A stretch of 64,000 nucleotides of DNA from Bacillaceae bacterium (GTDB lineage: Bacteria; Bacillota; Bacilli; Bacillales; Alkalibacillaceae): assembly GCA_017656265.1 (NCBI GenBank), contig JACDOD010000008.1, positions 1 to 64,000 on the forward strand. The letters are read 5' to 3'. The position numbers and the translations under genes are program-made. Within the stretch, counting starts at the first letter, position 1. Every line of letters begins with the position of its first letter. A model generated the notes under the pieces. That model saw nothing but the letters and a program-made list of their open reading frames with translations, had not been told where the DNA came from and did not search any database. Below are positions 31,421 through 40,778 of this stretch, in pieces.

Positions 31421-31971
31421 TGAATACAGCATTCCGTCAGCTGTTCTGGGGGTTTTTATTCACTTTATTCGAAATACATCTCATTGTCATTGATATCCTG
31501 CCCGAACCTGTAGGCTACGGGCTCATCATAGCCGGTTTGAACAAAATTATGGAACAATTTCCTTATTTTCAAACAGCCAAAAAAACAGCGGGAGTTTTAG
31601 CTGTCGTTTCGATTCCTACCGTTTTCATACAGGAAACATCGAATGGCGCGATTACCTCCAATGCAGCCATGATTGGGGGCATGACATATGATGTTTTATT
31701 AAGCCTGATCCACCTATTCCTTGTGTTTGAATTATTTCGAGGATTGATTGAACTGGCTGCTGAAATAGAAGAAATCCCATTAAAGGTGCGAACAGAAAAA
31801 ACATTTCAGGTGTATATGTGGATTTCCATGACTATGCTTTTCCTCTTGACTTTCAGCATTAATTTGTTTGATGTACCGGCATCTATCCTTCTGATCGTCG
31901 GCGGTATTGTGTGGCTGATTATGGAGATTGTTTTTCTAGTGCTTCTGGCTGCCTATCGCAGGGCTTTCTAA
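31420..31971 (+). CDS. Hypothetical integral membrane protein
   Basis: 4-5 TM segments, start overlaps stop of previous gene. Confidence 0.6.
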   Translation: MNTAFRQLFWGFLFTLFEIHLIVIDILPEPVGYGLIIAGLNKIMEQFPYFQTAKKTAGVLAVVSIPTVFIQETSNGAITSNAAMIGGMTYDVLLSLIHLFLVFELFRGLIELAAEIEEIPLKVRTEKTFQVYMWISMTMLFLLTFSINLFDVPASILLIVGGIVWLIMEIVFLVLLAAYRRAF

Positions 31972-32005
31972 GAAGAATGCTCTAGTAGAGAAAAGGAATT
32001 TCGCG

Positions 32006-32137
32006 ATGAATAAAAGCAGGCATTCTTTTTACGGGCACGATGTTGCAATTAGTCGGATCAACCATCTTGTCATGAAAGATAGTTATTTTGAAATTCCTTT
32101 TGAAAAAGCGCCAGTCTTAAGAGAAAAGCAGAATTGA
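32006..32137 (+). CDS. Possible 43-aa small ORF (MNKSRHSFYGHDVAISRINHLVMKDSYFEIPFEKAPVLREKQN)
   Basis: RBS-like AAAAGGAA 8 nt before ATG; below ORF-track size cutoff. Confidence 0.35.
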   Translation: MNKSRHSFYGHDVAISRINHLVMKDSYFEIPFEKAPVLREKQN

Positions 32138-32205
32138 ACCAAAATCAGCATTTAACTTTTTACAGAACTATTAAAAGGCCATGTATCATAAGGAGGACTT
32201 TCACT

Positions 32206-33015
32206 ATGTCAATTCCTCGTGTCTTAACCATTGCCGGTTCGGCAGCCCAGGGCAGTGCAGGTATTCAGGCTGACTTAAAGACGTTTGAAGAACGGGACGT
32301 TTATGGAATGAGTGTGATCACAGCGATTGTCGCTAATCATTCCAAAACGGAAAAAGGGATTTTCACAAACTCCCTTGAAGCCATTGAGGCTCAATTTTAT
32401 GCTTCTTATGAGCATGTCGGGTTTGATGCGCTAAAAACCGGCATGCTCTTTACAAAAGACATCATTGAACGGGTATCTCAACTGATCAGGGAATCAGGCG
32501 TCCAGCACGTGGTGGTGGATCCAGTGATGATCGGTAAAATGGGTTCACAGCTTTTAAAAGATGATGCCATTGATACGATGGTGAACAGTCTTTTTCCCCT
32601 GGCCGCAGTAATTACACCAAACTTACATGAAGCAATCCGGTTGACTGGAAAAACGAATATGAATACCGTTGAGGATATGAAAGAGGCGGCGAAAGAGCTT
32701 TATGAGTTAGGCCCTTCGTATATTCTAGTTAAGGGCGGTACCCTTAAGGAAGGAGCCATTGATGTTTTATATGATGGGAATGACTTTATAGAGTTCCGTT
32801 CAGAACGAATTGACACCATTCATACGAGTGGGGCAGGCTGCAGCTATTCTGCAGCCATTGCATCTGAGCTGGCCAAAGGGAAAAATATGATTGAGGCAGT
32901 TGCGGAAGCCAAGACCTTTGTGACTTATGCAATCAAACACGCTCTTTCGTTTAATCGGGGAATCGGCTCCACTTACCATGGAGCCATGCGAAAATATAGA
33001 AATCATGATTCCTGA
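32206..33015 (+). CDS. Pyridoxine kinase / ThiD-like ribokinase family
   Basis: VLTIAGSAAQGSAGIQADLKTFEERDVYG, HTSGAGCSYSAAIASELAKG. Confidence 0.87.
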   Translation: MSIPRVLTIAGSAAQGSAGIQADLKTFEERDVYGMSVITAIVANHSKTEKGIFTNSLEAIEAQFYASYEHVGFDALKTGMLFTKDIIERVSQLIRESGVQHVVVDPVMIGKMGSQLLKDDAIDTMVNSLFPLAAVITPNLHEAIRLTGKTNMNTVEDMKEAAKELYELGPSYILVKGGTLKEGAIDVLYDGNDFIEFRSERIDTIHTSGAGCSYSAAIASELAKGKNMIEAVAEAKTFVTYAIKHALSFNRGIGSTYHGAMRKYRNHDS

Positions 33016-33029
33016 TCAAGGGTGTGCCT

Positions 33030-33121
33030 GAATCCCAATTAGAGTGCTTCATTTCCCGATGGGGGACATGCGAATCCGGATTAGAGTGCACTAAAGCCCG
33101 ATTAGAAACCCGCAAATCTGT
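33030..33121. repeat. Degenerate array of CCnGATTAGAgtGC-type units
   Basis: CCCAATTAGAGTGC...CCCGATGGGG...CCGGATTAGAGTGC...CCCGATTAGAAACCCGC. Confidence 0.55.
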
Positions 33122-33210
33122 ATACCTCCACCTTGTCATTGCCCGGGCTGAGCGCTAAATAAGGGACAGTCTGCACCCTAAACTATCTCGCCACTAGCAG
33201 AATCCGCTTC

Positions 33211-33525
33211 TTATTCCACGTAAACGGCGGTCCCATAGGCTACTATTTCTGAGGCATTGGCCATCACGGATGAAGTTTGAAGTCGCATGCAGATGATGGC
33301 GTTGGCACCTTTGGATTCCGCCTCCTCTACCATTCTGCCGATGGCCAGTTGCCGTGCTTTTTCCATCATATCCTGGTAATCTTTAATCTCCCCTCCCACG
33401 ATGGTTTTGAGACTTGCCATAATGTCTTTCCCGATATGCTTGGACTGAATGGTACTTCCTTTCACAAACCCTTTTAACTCCTTGATTTCTTTTCCCGGCA
33501 CAAAATCAGTAGTCACGATAATCAT
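33211..33525 (-). CDS. YbjQ/UPF0145 family protein
   Basis: MIIVTTDFVPGKEIKELKGFVKGS...GANAIICMRLQTS. Confidence 0.88.
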   Translation of the reverse strand: MIIVTTDFVPGKEIKELKGFVKGSTIQSKHIGKDIMASLKTIVGGEIKDYQDMMEKARQLAIGRMVEEAESKGANAIICMRLQTSSVMANASEIVAYGTAVYVE

Positions 33526-33709
33526 TCCGATCTTCCTCCTCTTTTTCTTTTTGGCGTTCATAAATAAAAAGAGCAATTATCAAAAGAAAAAATACAATAC
33601 TGGTTAAAAAGAGTAAGACACCCTTTTGCACATCAATAAAGAGAAAAACAAAACCTGTGATCTGACAGATGATACTTGCAATTAGGAAGGTATATTTTAA
33701 GGCATTCAT
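33506..33709 (-). CDS. Small two-TM membrane protein upstream of YbjQ-like gene
   Basis: GGAGGAAAAAA ATG; overlaps next gene. Confidence 0.6.
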   Translation of the reverse strand: MNALKYTFLIASIICQITGFVFLFIDVQKGVLLFLTSIVFFLLIIALFIYERQKEKEEEDRNDYRDY

Positions 33710-33985
33710 TTTTTTCCTCCATATGCATTTCATACCTATTTGATACATTATACCAGAGGAACACCCCTCCTATAAATAGATTCCCCAAAACCCTTCACAA
33801 CATTTAACTTTGACCAGTAACGTTGACCCTTTTCATTGCCCATCCTCGAACTGTATGTATATACTTTTCTATAGACATTCTACGGCAAGGAAGGGTAATA
33901 TGTTTCGTTTACAAAATGTAAGGGTAAAAGGAATTCTCAACCTTCTTTAATTCCCGGAGTCAGCTGATCATCCGGGAAGACAAAA

Positions 33986-34020
33986 AATAAGCCTCCCTGC
34001 ATCCTGTACAGGGAGGTTTT
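33986..34020. terminator. Intrinsic terminator
   Basis: AAGCCTCCCTG...CAGGGAGGTTTT. Confidence 0.75.
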
Positions 34021-34048
34021 AGAGTGATACCCTAAAGGGGGGAATGAA

Positions 34049-34279
34049 TCATGATCCACGATTCAATAATTTTTCAGCTTTTTCATTTAACTGATAGGAA
34101 TCACCATTTTGAAAAACAAAACCCATACTGGCCATATCCCGGAGACTGCTTCTCACCTTAAATAACGGCAGCCCGGCTTCATTGGCCACATCCTCGGCTG
34201 TTAAAGATTGATCTTTGACAGCCGTTAATATTTTCTTCGCCGTAGCAGTTAGGTTTCCTTTATCATCAATACAGGCCAT
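34049..34279 (-). CDS. Small winged-helix-like protein (76 aa)
   Basis: HTH pattern LTAEDVANEAGLPLFKVRSSLRDMASMGFV; directly downstream of peroxiredoxin. Confidence 0.6.
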   Translation of the reverse strand: MACIDDKGNLTATAKKILTAVKDQSLTAEDVANEAGLPLFKVRSSLRDMASMGFVFQNGDSYQLNEKAEKLLNRGS

Positions 34280-34291
34280 GTGAGATCCCCT

Positions 34292-34960
34292 TTATAGTTG
34301 TTTTTTACAGAAGTAGAAGTCTACACACTCAAGGTTTTCATCTTTCATGCGTTCTTCTGCGCCTTCTTGTGTAGGAGACGGAGGAACGATTACCTTATCT
34401 CCCTCTTTCCAGTTCGCTGGAGTTGCAATGTTGTGCTTGTCTGTAGTCTGAAGCGCCTTGATGACACGTAAAATTTCATCCATGTTACGTCCTGTTGAAA
34501 GCGGGTAGTAAATAATGGCGCGTACCACTTGCTTATCGTCAATAATGAATACGGCACGTGAAGCTTCTGTGCTGCTTTCTTCCGGCATAATCATACCATA
34601 TTTATGCGCTACATCTTTATTTAAATCCGCAATAATTGGGAATTCAATTTTGACACCGAATTTTTCTTCAATGTTGCGCACCCACGCGATGTGAGAATGA
34701 ACACTGTCAATACTTAAACCTAATAATTCTGTATTCATTTCACGAAGCTGAGGATAAATTTCCTGGAATGCCATAAATTCCGTTGTACAAACTGGTGTAA
34801 AATCAGCCGGATGTGAAAATAGAACCAGCCAGCTTCCTTTGTAATCTTCCAGTTTAAGCGTTCCAATGGTTGTTACAGCTTCAAATGCCGGAGCCTTTGA
34901 TCCAATTCTTGGCAGAGATCTTACTTCCTGTTCTTGAGTGTTTTGAATGTTTTCTGACAT
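34292..34960 (-). CDS. Peroxiredoxin, 1-Cys/Prx6-like
   Basis: FSHPADFTPVCTTE active site, Prx6-like C-terminal extension. Confidence 0.9.
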   Translation of the reverse strand: MSENIQNTQEQEVRSLPRIGSKAPAFEAVTTIGTLKLEDYKGSWLVLFSHPADFTPVCTTEFMAFQEIYPQLREMNTELLGLSIDSVHSHIAWVRNIEEKFGVKIEFPIIADLNKDVAHKYGMIMPEESSTEASRAVFIIDDKQVVRAIIYYPLSTGRNMDEILRVIKALQTTDKHNIATPANWKEGDKVIVPPSPTQEGAEERMKDENLECVDFYFCKKQL

Positions 34961-35311
34961 TACAATCATCTCCTTTTAATATTTATTATAATTTAATTGT
35001 TACTATCAACAGTATATCGTTCTCAATTATATACCGCAAGGGGTATACTTATAACTGTTGTGAACTTTTTTTGAACAAAAATTAGATGTCATCAAGACTA
35101 ACTTTCACAGATGCCAATTGATAATATTCTCAATAAATCACTTCCTATATCTGATCAGTTACTCATTAAAAGATCTTCAATAAAAAAAGACTACCTTATG
35201 AAAATAAGATAGCCCTGAACTTCACCCATTTTCAGTTTTGAAGATATCGATCTTTCCCAGAGTCAGTTCTCGTCAGCATTTATAAAAGCATACCATATTT
35301 TTCTCGAGGCT

Positions 35312-36568
35312 TTATTTGGCCTGCTTAGGCAATACCACTTTTTTAGAAGCGGTTTCCCTTTGTATATAGATGTTTCTGCTAATAAACACACCAATTAAAG
35401 CCATACATAATATACCGCCAAGGATTGCTACTGCTGCTGATGCACCAATGGTTTGTATGGAAATGGTGAACAGTCCGATCAGCAGTAATCGAAGAGCTAC
35501 ACCTACAGCCTGATAAAAACTGTTAATGCGCCCGATGATCTCGTTTGGAACAAGGTTCATCATAATGGTTTTCCGATTGATTCTTGTACCGGCATTGCCC
35601 CACCCAATCATAACAGATACAAGTAAAAAAATGACCACTGATGGTTTATAAGCCATGATGAGAACGGCCAGTGTATATAATCCTATGGTCAAATAAATGG
35701 TTGGAAGGGTACCTGCCTTTTCGTTCAGAAAACTGATTGTAAACCCCGCCAGTACTGCTCCCAGTGCATAAATTAGTTCATGGGAAGCATAAACAGAAGC
35801 TTCCGCCTGCAGTGTATAAGCGATATAAATCGGAGTGACATAATTTAATACTTGGACGACAACGAAAGGTAATGTAGTCGCCAGGAAAAAGATAATAGCT
35901 AATGGTTCCTGTTTCAAGAAATTCCATCCCTCGATCATATCAGAAAAAATGGTTACACGGTTTTGCCGTTCCTTCTTTTTAACAATCGGTTGATAAGAAA
36001 TAAATCCGTATAACAAAAATGTAATCAAAAAGGTGATAGCGTCAAAGATTAATATCATAGAAAGTCCAAAAACACTAATTAATACACTTGCTAATGCACC
36101 TGCTATTACAGCAGCTCCCTGACCCTGAATCTCCATGATGCTGTTCACCTTTCCGTAATATTCCTTTGAGAACAGTTCCTGACTCAGGGCATCAACAGTT
36201 GGATAGTGAAACATATAATAGATAATGCTGATTAAGTACAATCCCGTCAGATGCACAGCAGAATAACCCTCGATGAAAAATCCTAGTACACCAAATCCGA
36301 GCATGAACAAAAAGCCTAAAAAGTCAAATATACGATGCAATTGAACCCGAGGGAAGCGATCTACCAGAACACCTGCGTAAGGATAAGCAAAAAATAGTAT
36401 CAGAGTTGAAATGAATGTGACGATTCCTAATAATTGTTCTCCCCCATCCTGCATCACTAAGTACCAGGGAACACCGATCATAGTTATTCCGGAACCAATA
36501 TGAGAAACTACATTTCCAGTGATAAACCACCTGAAGTTCGCATTCTTGAATAAACTCATGTTTGTCAA
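35312..36568 (-). CDS. MFS transporter
   Basis: 12-TM pattern, GVLVDRFPR loop. Confidence 0.85.
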   Translation of the reverse strand: MTNMSLFKNANFRWFITGNVVSHIGSGITMIGVPWYLVMQDGGEQLLGIVTFISTLILFFAYPYAGVLVDRFPRVQLHRIFDFLGFLFMLGFGVLGFFIEGYSAVHLTGLYLISIIYYMFHYPTVDALSQELFSKEYYGKVNSIMEIQGQGAAVIAGALASVLISVFGLSMILIFDAITFLITFLLYGFISYQPIVKKKERQNRVTIFSDMIEGWNFLKQEPLAIIFFLATTLPFVVVQVLNYVTPIYIAYTLQAEASVYASHELIYALGAVLAGFTISFLNEKAGTLPTIYLTIGLYTLAVLIMAYKPSVVIFLLVSVMIGWGNAGTRINRKTIMMNLVPNEIIGRINSFYQAVGVALRLLLIGLFTISIQTIGASAAVAILGGILCMALIGVFISRNIYIQRETASKKVVLPKQAK

Positions 36569-36678
36569 CTCCTTAGAATCTCATGTTGCTTTTAAGTGTA
36601 AACCCTCTATGACTTACCAACATCGGTGAAACAGGGGAATTTTCTCTCATACTATAGTCTGATATGGAATATGGTAAT

Positions 36679-37311
36679 TTATTGTTTGAATTCCATGACC
36701 TTTGCAGTCCGTTTTGCATTTTTCTTGCCTAATAACTGTTTTACGATGAACAGCGCCATATGAATGCCTGAAGCTACTCCACCTGAGGTAATGACATGTT
36801 CAACCTGGACAACCCTTTGATGTTCCCAGTTAACTTGTTTAAATTTCTTTTTTAAAATAGGCAGCAGCAAGTGGTGGGAAGTAGCTTTTTTTCCTTTTAA
36901 CAGCCCCGTTTTTGCCAAAATATAAGCTCCTGAACAAACCGAACAAAGAAAAGTTACTCGTTGTTGCTTTTTGATAAAATGGATGACACCTGGCTTGCTG
37001 GATACTTCCTGTACAGCACTCAAAGCAGCACCAGGGATTATCAAAATATCAAACAAAGGAGCATTTTCGAAGCTAAAATCGGGTTGTATCGTTACACCTG
37101 AATGCGTTTTAATGGGGTTGCCATCTTCTGAGATGGTATAAACCTGAAAGGGTCTGTTCGCTGGCAATTTCTTTTTAAATAACATTACGTTTTGTTGCAG
37201 TTTACTATAGGCTGTTAATGAAAAAACTTCTGTTGGACCACTTATATCCAAAAGATCTGCATGGTCATAAATTAGTATCCCAACTTTCCACTGCTTTCGC
37301 ATTATTTCCAT
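36679..37311 (-). CDS. DJ-1/PfpI family protein
   Basis: ILIIPGAALSAVQ, FLCSVCSGAYILAKTGLLKGKKATSHH. Confidence 0.87.
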   Translation of the reverse strand: MEIMRKQWKVGILIYDHADLLDISGPTEVFSLTAYSKLQQNVMLFKKKLPANRPFQVYTISEDGNPIKTHSGVTIQPDFSFENAPLFDILIIPGAALSAVQEVSSKPGVIHFIKKQQRVTFLCSVCSGAYILAKTGLLKGKKATSHHLLLPILKKKFKQVNWEHQRVVQVEHVITSGGVASGIHMALFIVKQLLGKKNAKRTAKVMEFKQ

Positions 37312-37367
37312 CCTCCAAATAAATAAGTGTTATAATAAAAAAGAACCCTTATGAAATAGGTGGTTAA

Positions 37368-38222
37368 ATGTATAAGAATCTTGTGCAAAAATTTTCTGAT
37401 GGGTTAGTCATATACCGTAACACTTTTAATACTGAATCCAACTGGCGTTATGATGAGTACTACAAGTTTATCTTCACCCCTAAAGGAACTATGATATATC
37501 AATTGAATCATCATGATATAAAGATAGAGCAACAGCAATTTTTACTGCTTAACCCTCATACTAAACATCGCCAGGTCCATTTTGATGTAGAAAAACTGCT
37601 AATTGGCATTAACCCGAAAACCTTTCAACTGACATTTGAATCACTGGGTTTTTCGCCATCTCATCAGATCCAATTTGCTGAAATAACTGGAAGGAATCCG
37701 TTAATCAGCAAATGGGCTTCATTTGTGCTGGATTATTTGCAGTCTGATGACTTTCATGAACACCCTGCCCCGGATCATAAGGAATTAACACTATTTATGG
37801 AAAACAGCATCACCCAGCTAATACTCTCTCTTATTAAAGGGACCCTGAACAGCCACACGCACGACCTAAATGTTAACTATGTGCAAAAAACGGCACCTAA
37901 TCTCTACAATGTTTTAAATGCTATTAAACAGTCTTATGAAAAAAGCTGGTCATTAGATGAAATGGCAAAAATCGCTGGTCTAAGTAAGTTCCAATTTGCT
38001 CATTCTTTTAAAGAACAATTCGGCATATCCCCTTACTCATGGATTCAACTTTACCGAATCATGAAAACACAGAAAGAATTAATTCATACAGATGAAAAAA
38101 TTATATTGATCGCATTCAGACATGGATTTACATCCCTGAGCAGCTATAACCGTTTGTTCAAAAAAATATATGGTATGACACCCGGGCAGTTCCGGCAACG
38201 TTATCAGGATTTACCGATTTAA
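37368..38222 (+). CDS. AraC family regulator
   Basis: C-terminal double HTH WSLDEMAKIAGLSKFQFAHSFKEQFGISPYSWI...YGMTPGQFRQRY. Confidence 0.9.
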   Translation: MYKNLVQKFSDGLVIYRNTFNTESNWRYDEYYKFIFTPKGTMIYQLNHHDIKIEQQQFLLLNPHTKHRQVHFDVEKLLIGINPKTFQLTFESLGFSPSHQIQFAEITGRNPLISKWASFVLDYLQSDDFHEHPAPDHKELTLFMENSITQLILSLIKGTLNSHTHDLNVNYVQKTAPNLYNVLNAIKQSYEKSWSLDEMAKIAGLSKFQFAHSFKEQFGISPYSWIQLYRIMKTQKELIHTDEKIILIAFRHGFTSLSSYNRLFKKIYGMTPGQFRQRYQDLPI

Positions 38223-39446
38223 CTGCACAGGATGATCTGAGGTTCGTTTTGAGCCGGAAGAAGAAAGAATAACCCTGCCTAAAAATCCAACAAGAACGAT
38301 AAAGGTTCCAAAAGCAAGAAAAGCCCATTTGACACTCAGCCATTCAAAAATCGGGCCGGTGAAAACCAGTGACAGTGATATAGATATAGATGTTAAAGTA
38401 CCGCCCAGACTAAACACTTTCCCCATTTGATGACGAGGAATTTCCCTTTGAAATAAAAGGGTTCTGGAAAGACTGGAAATAGGTCCTCCTGTTGCAGTAA
38501 GCAAAGCACCTATAATAGCTGTGACCAGGTTCGATGAAAAGGCCATAACAAGAAACCCGCTTCCTGTTAAAATCCAGCCGTACATGACCCAGTTCGCTTT
38601 ATCTTGAATTGGCAGTTTATAATAGAACGCACTGGAAAGTACATTTCCTACTCCATAAAAGCCAATAATTATGCTATACGTACTGATGGTGCTGTCGAGC
38701 TGTTCCTTTGCCAGAATAGGGATGCCGACCTGATAAGCGCCATTCCAGGCTGCAAGTCCAAGAACCCCGGCCATAATTGGGAGAAAAATCCTCGGTACTT
38801 TTGCTGTTTCTTTAATGGTGACTCCAATATCTTTCCAAATATTTTGATGCTCCACTTTTTCCGCTTTAGCAGAAACTTTCATCGCAAATAATGTAGCAGC
38901 ACTGATAAAAAATGTGGCAGAATCAACAACAAAATACATATACGTTGGCATAAGTAATGCGAGAATTCCAATTAAAAATGGAATGAAAATACGATTAATA
39001 CGATTAGATGCATCTTCAAGAGAGTTCGCTGCACCTAAATCTTCATCCTTCACCACATAAGGCATCAATGAGCGGTGAGCCGGATCAAAAAAGCAAGATA
39101 CGGACCCTAAAACAAATGCCACCATATAAAAATGCCATACATCAATAAGATGTGTTACATACAGAATAGGTATAGCAAGAACAACCGTACCGCGAATAAG
39201 ATCTGACACAATCATTACTTTTCTGCGGTCAAATCGATCTGCATATCCCCCACCCAGTAAACCGAATATCAGCTTTGGAATGACTTGAGACAATACTACA
39301 AGTGCCATATGAGTTGGGGACCCTGTAAACTCTAACATAAGCCACATAATCGCTAATGCATGCAAGTAATCTCCCATCGATGATAAGAATTGACCAATCC
39401 AGAAGAAAAAGAAATTCTTATTTTTTAATAATGCAATATATTTCAT
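38211..39446 (-). CDS. MFS transporter
   Basis: 12-TM pattern, GGGYADRFDRRKVM loop; converges with AraC gene. Confidence 0.87.
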   Translation of the reverse strand: MKYIALLKNKNFFFFWIGQFLSSMGDYLHALAIMWLMLEFTGSPTHMALVVLSQVIPKLIFGLLGGGYADRFDRRKVMIVSDLIRGTVVLAIPILYVTHLIDVWHFYMVAFVLGSVSCFFDPAHRSLMPYVVKDEDLGAANSLEDASNRINRIFIPFLIGILALLMPTYMYFVVDSATFFISAATLFAMKVSAKAEKVEHQNIWKDIGVTIKETAKVPRIFLPIMAGVLGLAAWNGAYQVGIPILAKEQLDSTISTYSIIIGFYGVGNVLSSAFYYKLPIQDKANWVMYGWILTGSGFLVMAFSSNLVTAIIGALLTATGGPISSLSRTLLFQREIPRHQMGKVFSLGGTLTSISISLSLVFTGPIFEWLSVKWAFLAFGTFIVLVGFLGRVILSSSGSKRTSDHPVQLNR

Positions 39447-39554
39447 ATCATCTTCCTTTCTTCCTCGTTATGGCCATAATAACCTGGAACTGACTCAATA
39501 TCTTGTCATTTCTTGCTGTAATTGACAGCAACATGTGAACACTACATCACAGAA

Positions 39555-40529
39555 CTATCCCGCTACTTTGACTCTCCAGGTTTTTGGAATATTGGAAATG
39601 ATTTCTTTCCAGGTCCTTCCGCCATCTTCGCTCACAAACAAGGTGCTCGTATTCCCGATGTCTCCAGCATAAAAGACGATATCTTCATCAAAGGGATGCA
39701 TAGCGATATTATCTGCGGGTCCGGCAGAAGGCAGTCCAGAGCCGGATGACGGTTTCCAGTTTTTCCCGAAGTTATCACTGCGGTAAATGGGCTGTCCCGG
39801 CTCGTCAACAAAAACAAACATACGACCCTTCACATGATGATCAAACAAAAGAGAATGAACGTATTTTCCTTTTAAATCTTTTACTTGGATCCAGTCTCTT
39901 CCATTATCAAGGCTCATATAGAGACCTTCGCCGGCCCCTGCAAACCATTGTTCCGGCTGATAAGGATTGATTGCCGTACGATGGAGATCATATCCAACCA
40001 GGTGTTCCTTCCAGGTTGAGCCTCCATCGAGGGAATAAATTAGAGCACCATGTTCTACTCCAGCTAATAATATATTGGGGTCATGTGGGTGGATAGATAT
40101 CCCATGCACATGACCGCCATAAAATGGCGGGTGAAAAAACTTCCACCTTTTTTTACTCGGCAATTGATCTATCCCCTTAAAAGGGGTGAATGTCCTGCCA
40201 GCATCCCTGGAATGATAGACCATAGGCGGTTCAGTACCAATATAGATATGTTCTTTATTATGAGGATCTATAACCACATCCCACACCCACTTATCTTCAA
40301 AACCCAGACTTTGAACGGTTTTTCCTGAATCCGTGGTCTTATACAGCCCCCATCCCCTCAATCCGCACGCAATATATGCTATCCGTTTATTAAAGGGATG
40401 CACCGCTATTCCCCTGACGGATTGTCCTGATAATCCTCTCCCTGCTTCCTCAGCAGTCAGGTCCTGGTTAAACTGATAGACTCGCAAACCATCTTCTGTC
40501 CCCAGGTACATGAAAAAATCTTTCGGCAT
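39555..40529 (-). CDS. BNR/WD40-like beta-propeller protein (sialidase-like repeats)
   Basis: Repeated Asp-box-like S-DGG-TW motifs (SLDGGSTWKE, SEDGGRTWKE, SLDNGRDWIQ). Confidence 0.75.
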   Translation of the reverse strand: MPKDFFMYLGTEDGLRVYQFNQDLTAEEAGRGLSGQSVRGIAVHPFNKRIAYIACGLRGWGLYKTTDSGKTVQSLGFEDKWVWDVVIDPHNKEHIYIGTEPPMVYHSRDAGRTFTPFKGIDQLPSKKRWKFFHPPFYGGHVHGISIHPHDPNILLAGVEHGALIYSLDGGSTWKEHLVGYDLHRTAINPYQPEQWFAGAGEGLYMSLDNGRDWIQVKDLKGKYVHSLLFDHHVKGRMFVFVDEPGQPIYRSDNFGKNWKPSSGSGLPSAGPADNIAMHPFDEDIVFYAGDIGNTSTLFVSEDGGRTWKEIISNIPKTWRVKVAG

Positions 40530-40566
40530 TTTTTGTCCCTCCCAGTAATAATATAGCGAGAACACT

Positions 40567-40737
40567 TTAATCCTGATATTTTCTTAATAACGAAAAACTG
40601 CTATATACGATTAATCCCAATCCAGAGACAATCATAATAACTGGAAGAACGTTCAGTTCCCCTGAGTGATAAGTTAAATATCCTACAATGTTTAGTGTTA
40701 ACCCCACCGTAAAAAGCGAGACATATTTGATCCGCAC
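40567..40737 (-). CDS. Small two-TM membrane protein (56 aa)
   Basis: GTG ORF MRIKYVSLFTVGLTLNIVGYLTYHSGELNVLPVIMIVSGLGLIVYSSFSLLRKYQD; AGGAGG upstream; missing from track. Confidence 0.55.
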   Translation of the reverse strand: MRIKYVSLFTVGLTLNIVGYLTYHSGELNVLPVIMIVSGLGLIVYSSFSLLRKYQD

Positions 40738-40778
40738 TAGACATAATTCCTCCTTTCATCAATAAATGTTAAACTTCT

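Noticed and set aside
33030-33121. CRISPR-like short repeats
   Set aside because: Units are imperfect, spacers are not unique sequence of constant length, no cas genes in the window
34970-35050. PerR-box-like AT-rich sequence before the peroxiredoxin
   Set aside because: TTATAATTTAATTGT matches only one half-site well; too weak in an AT-rich region
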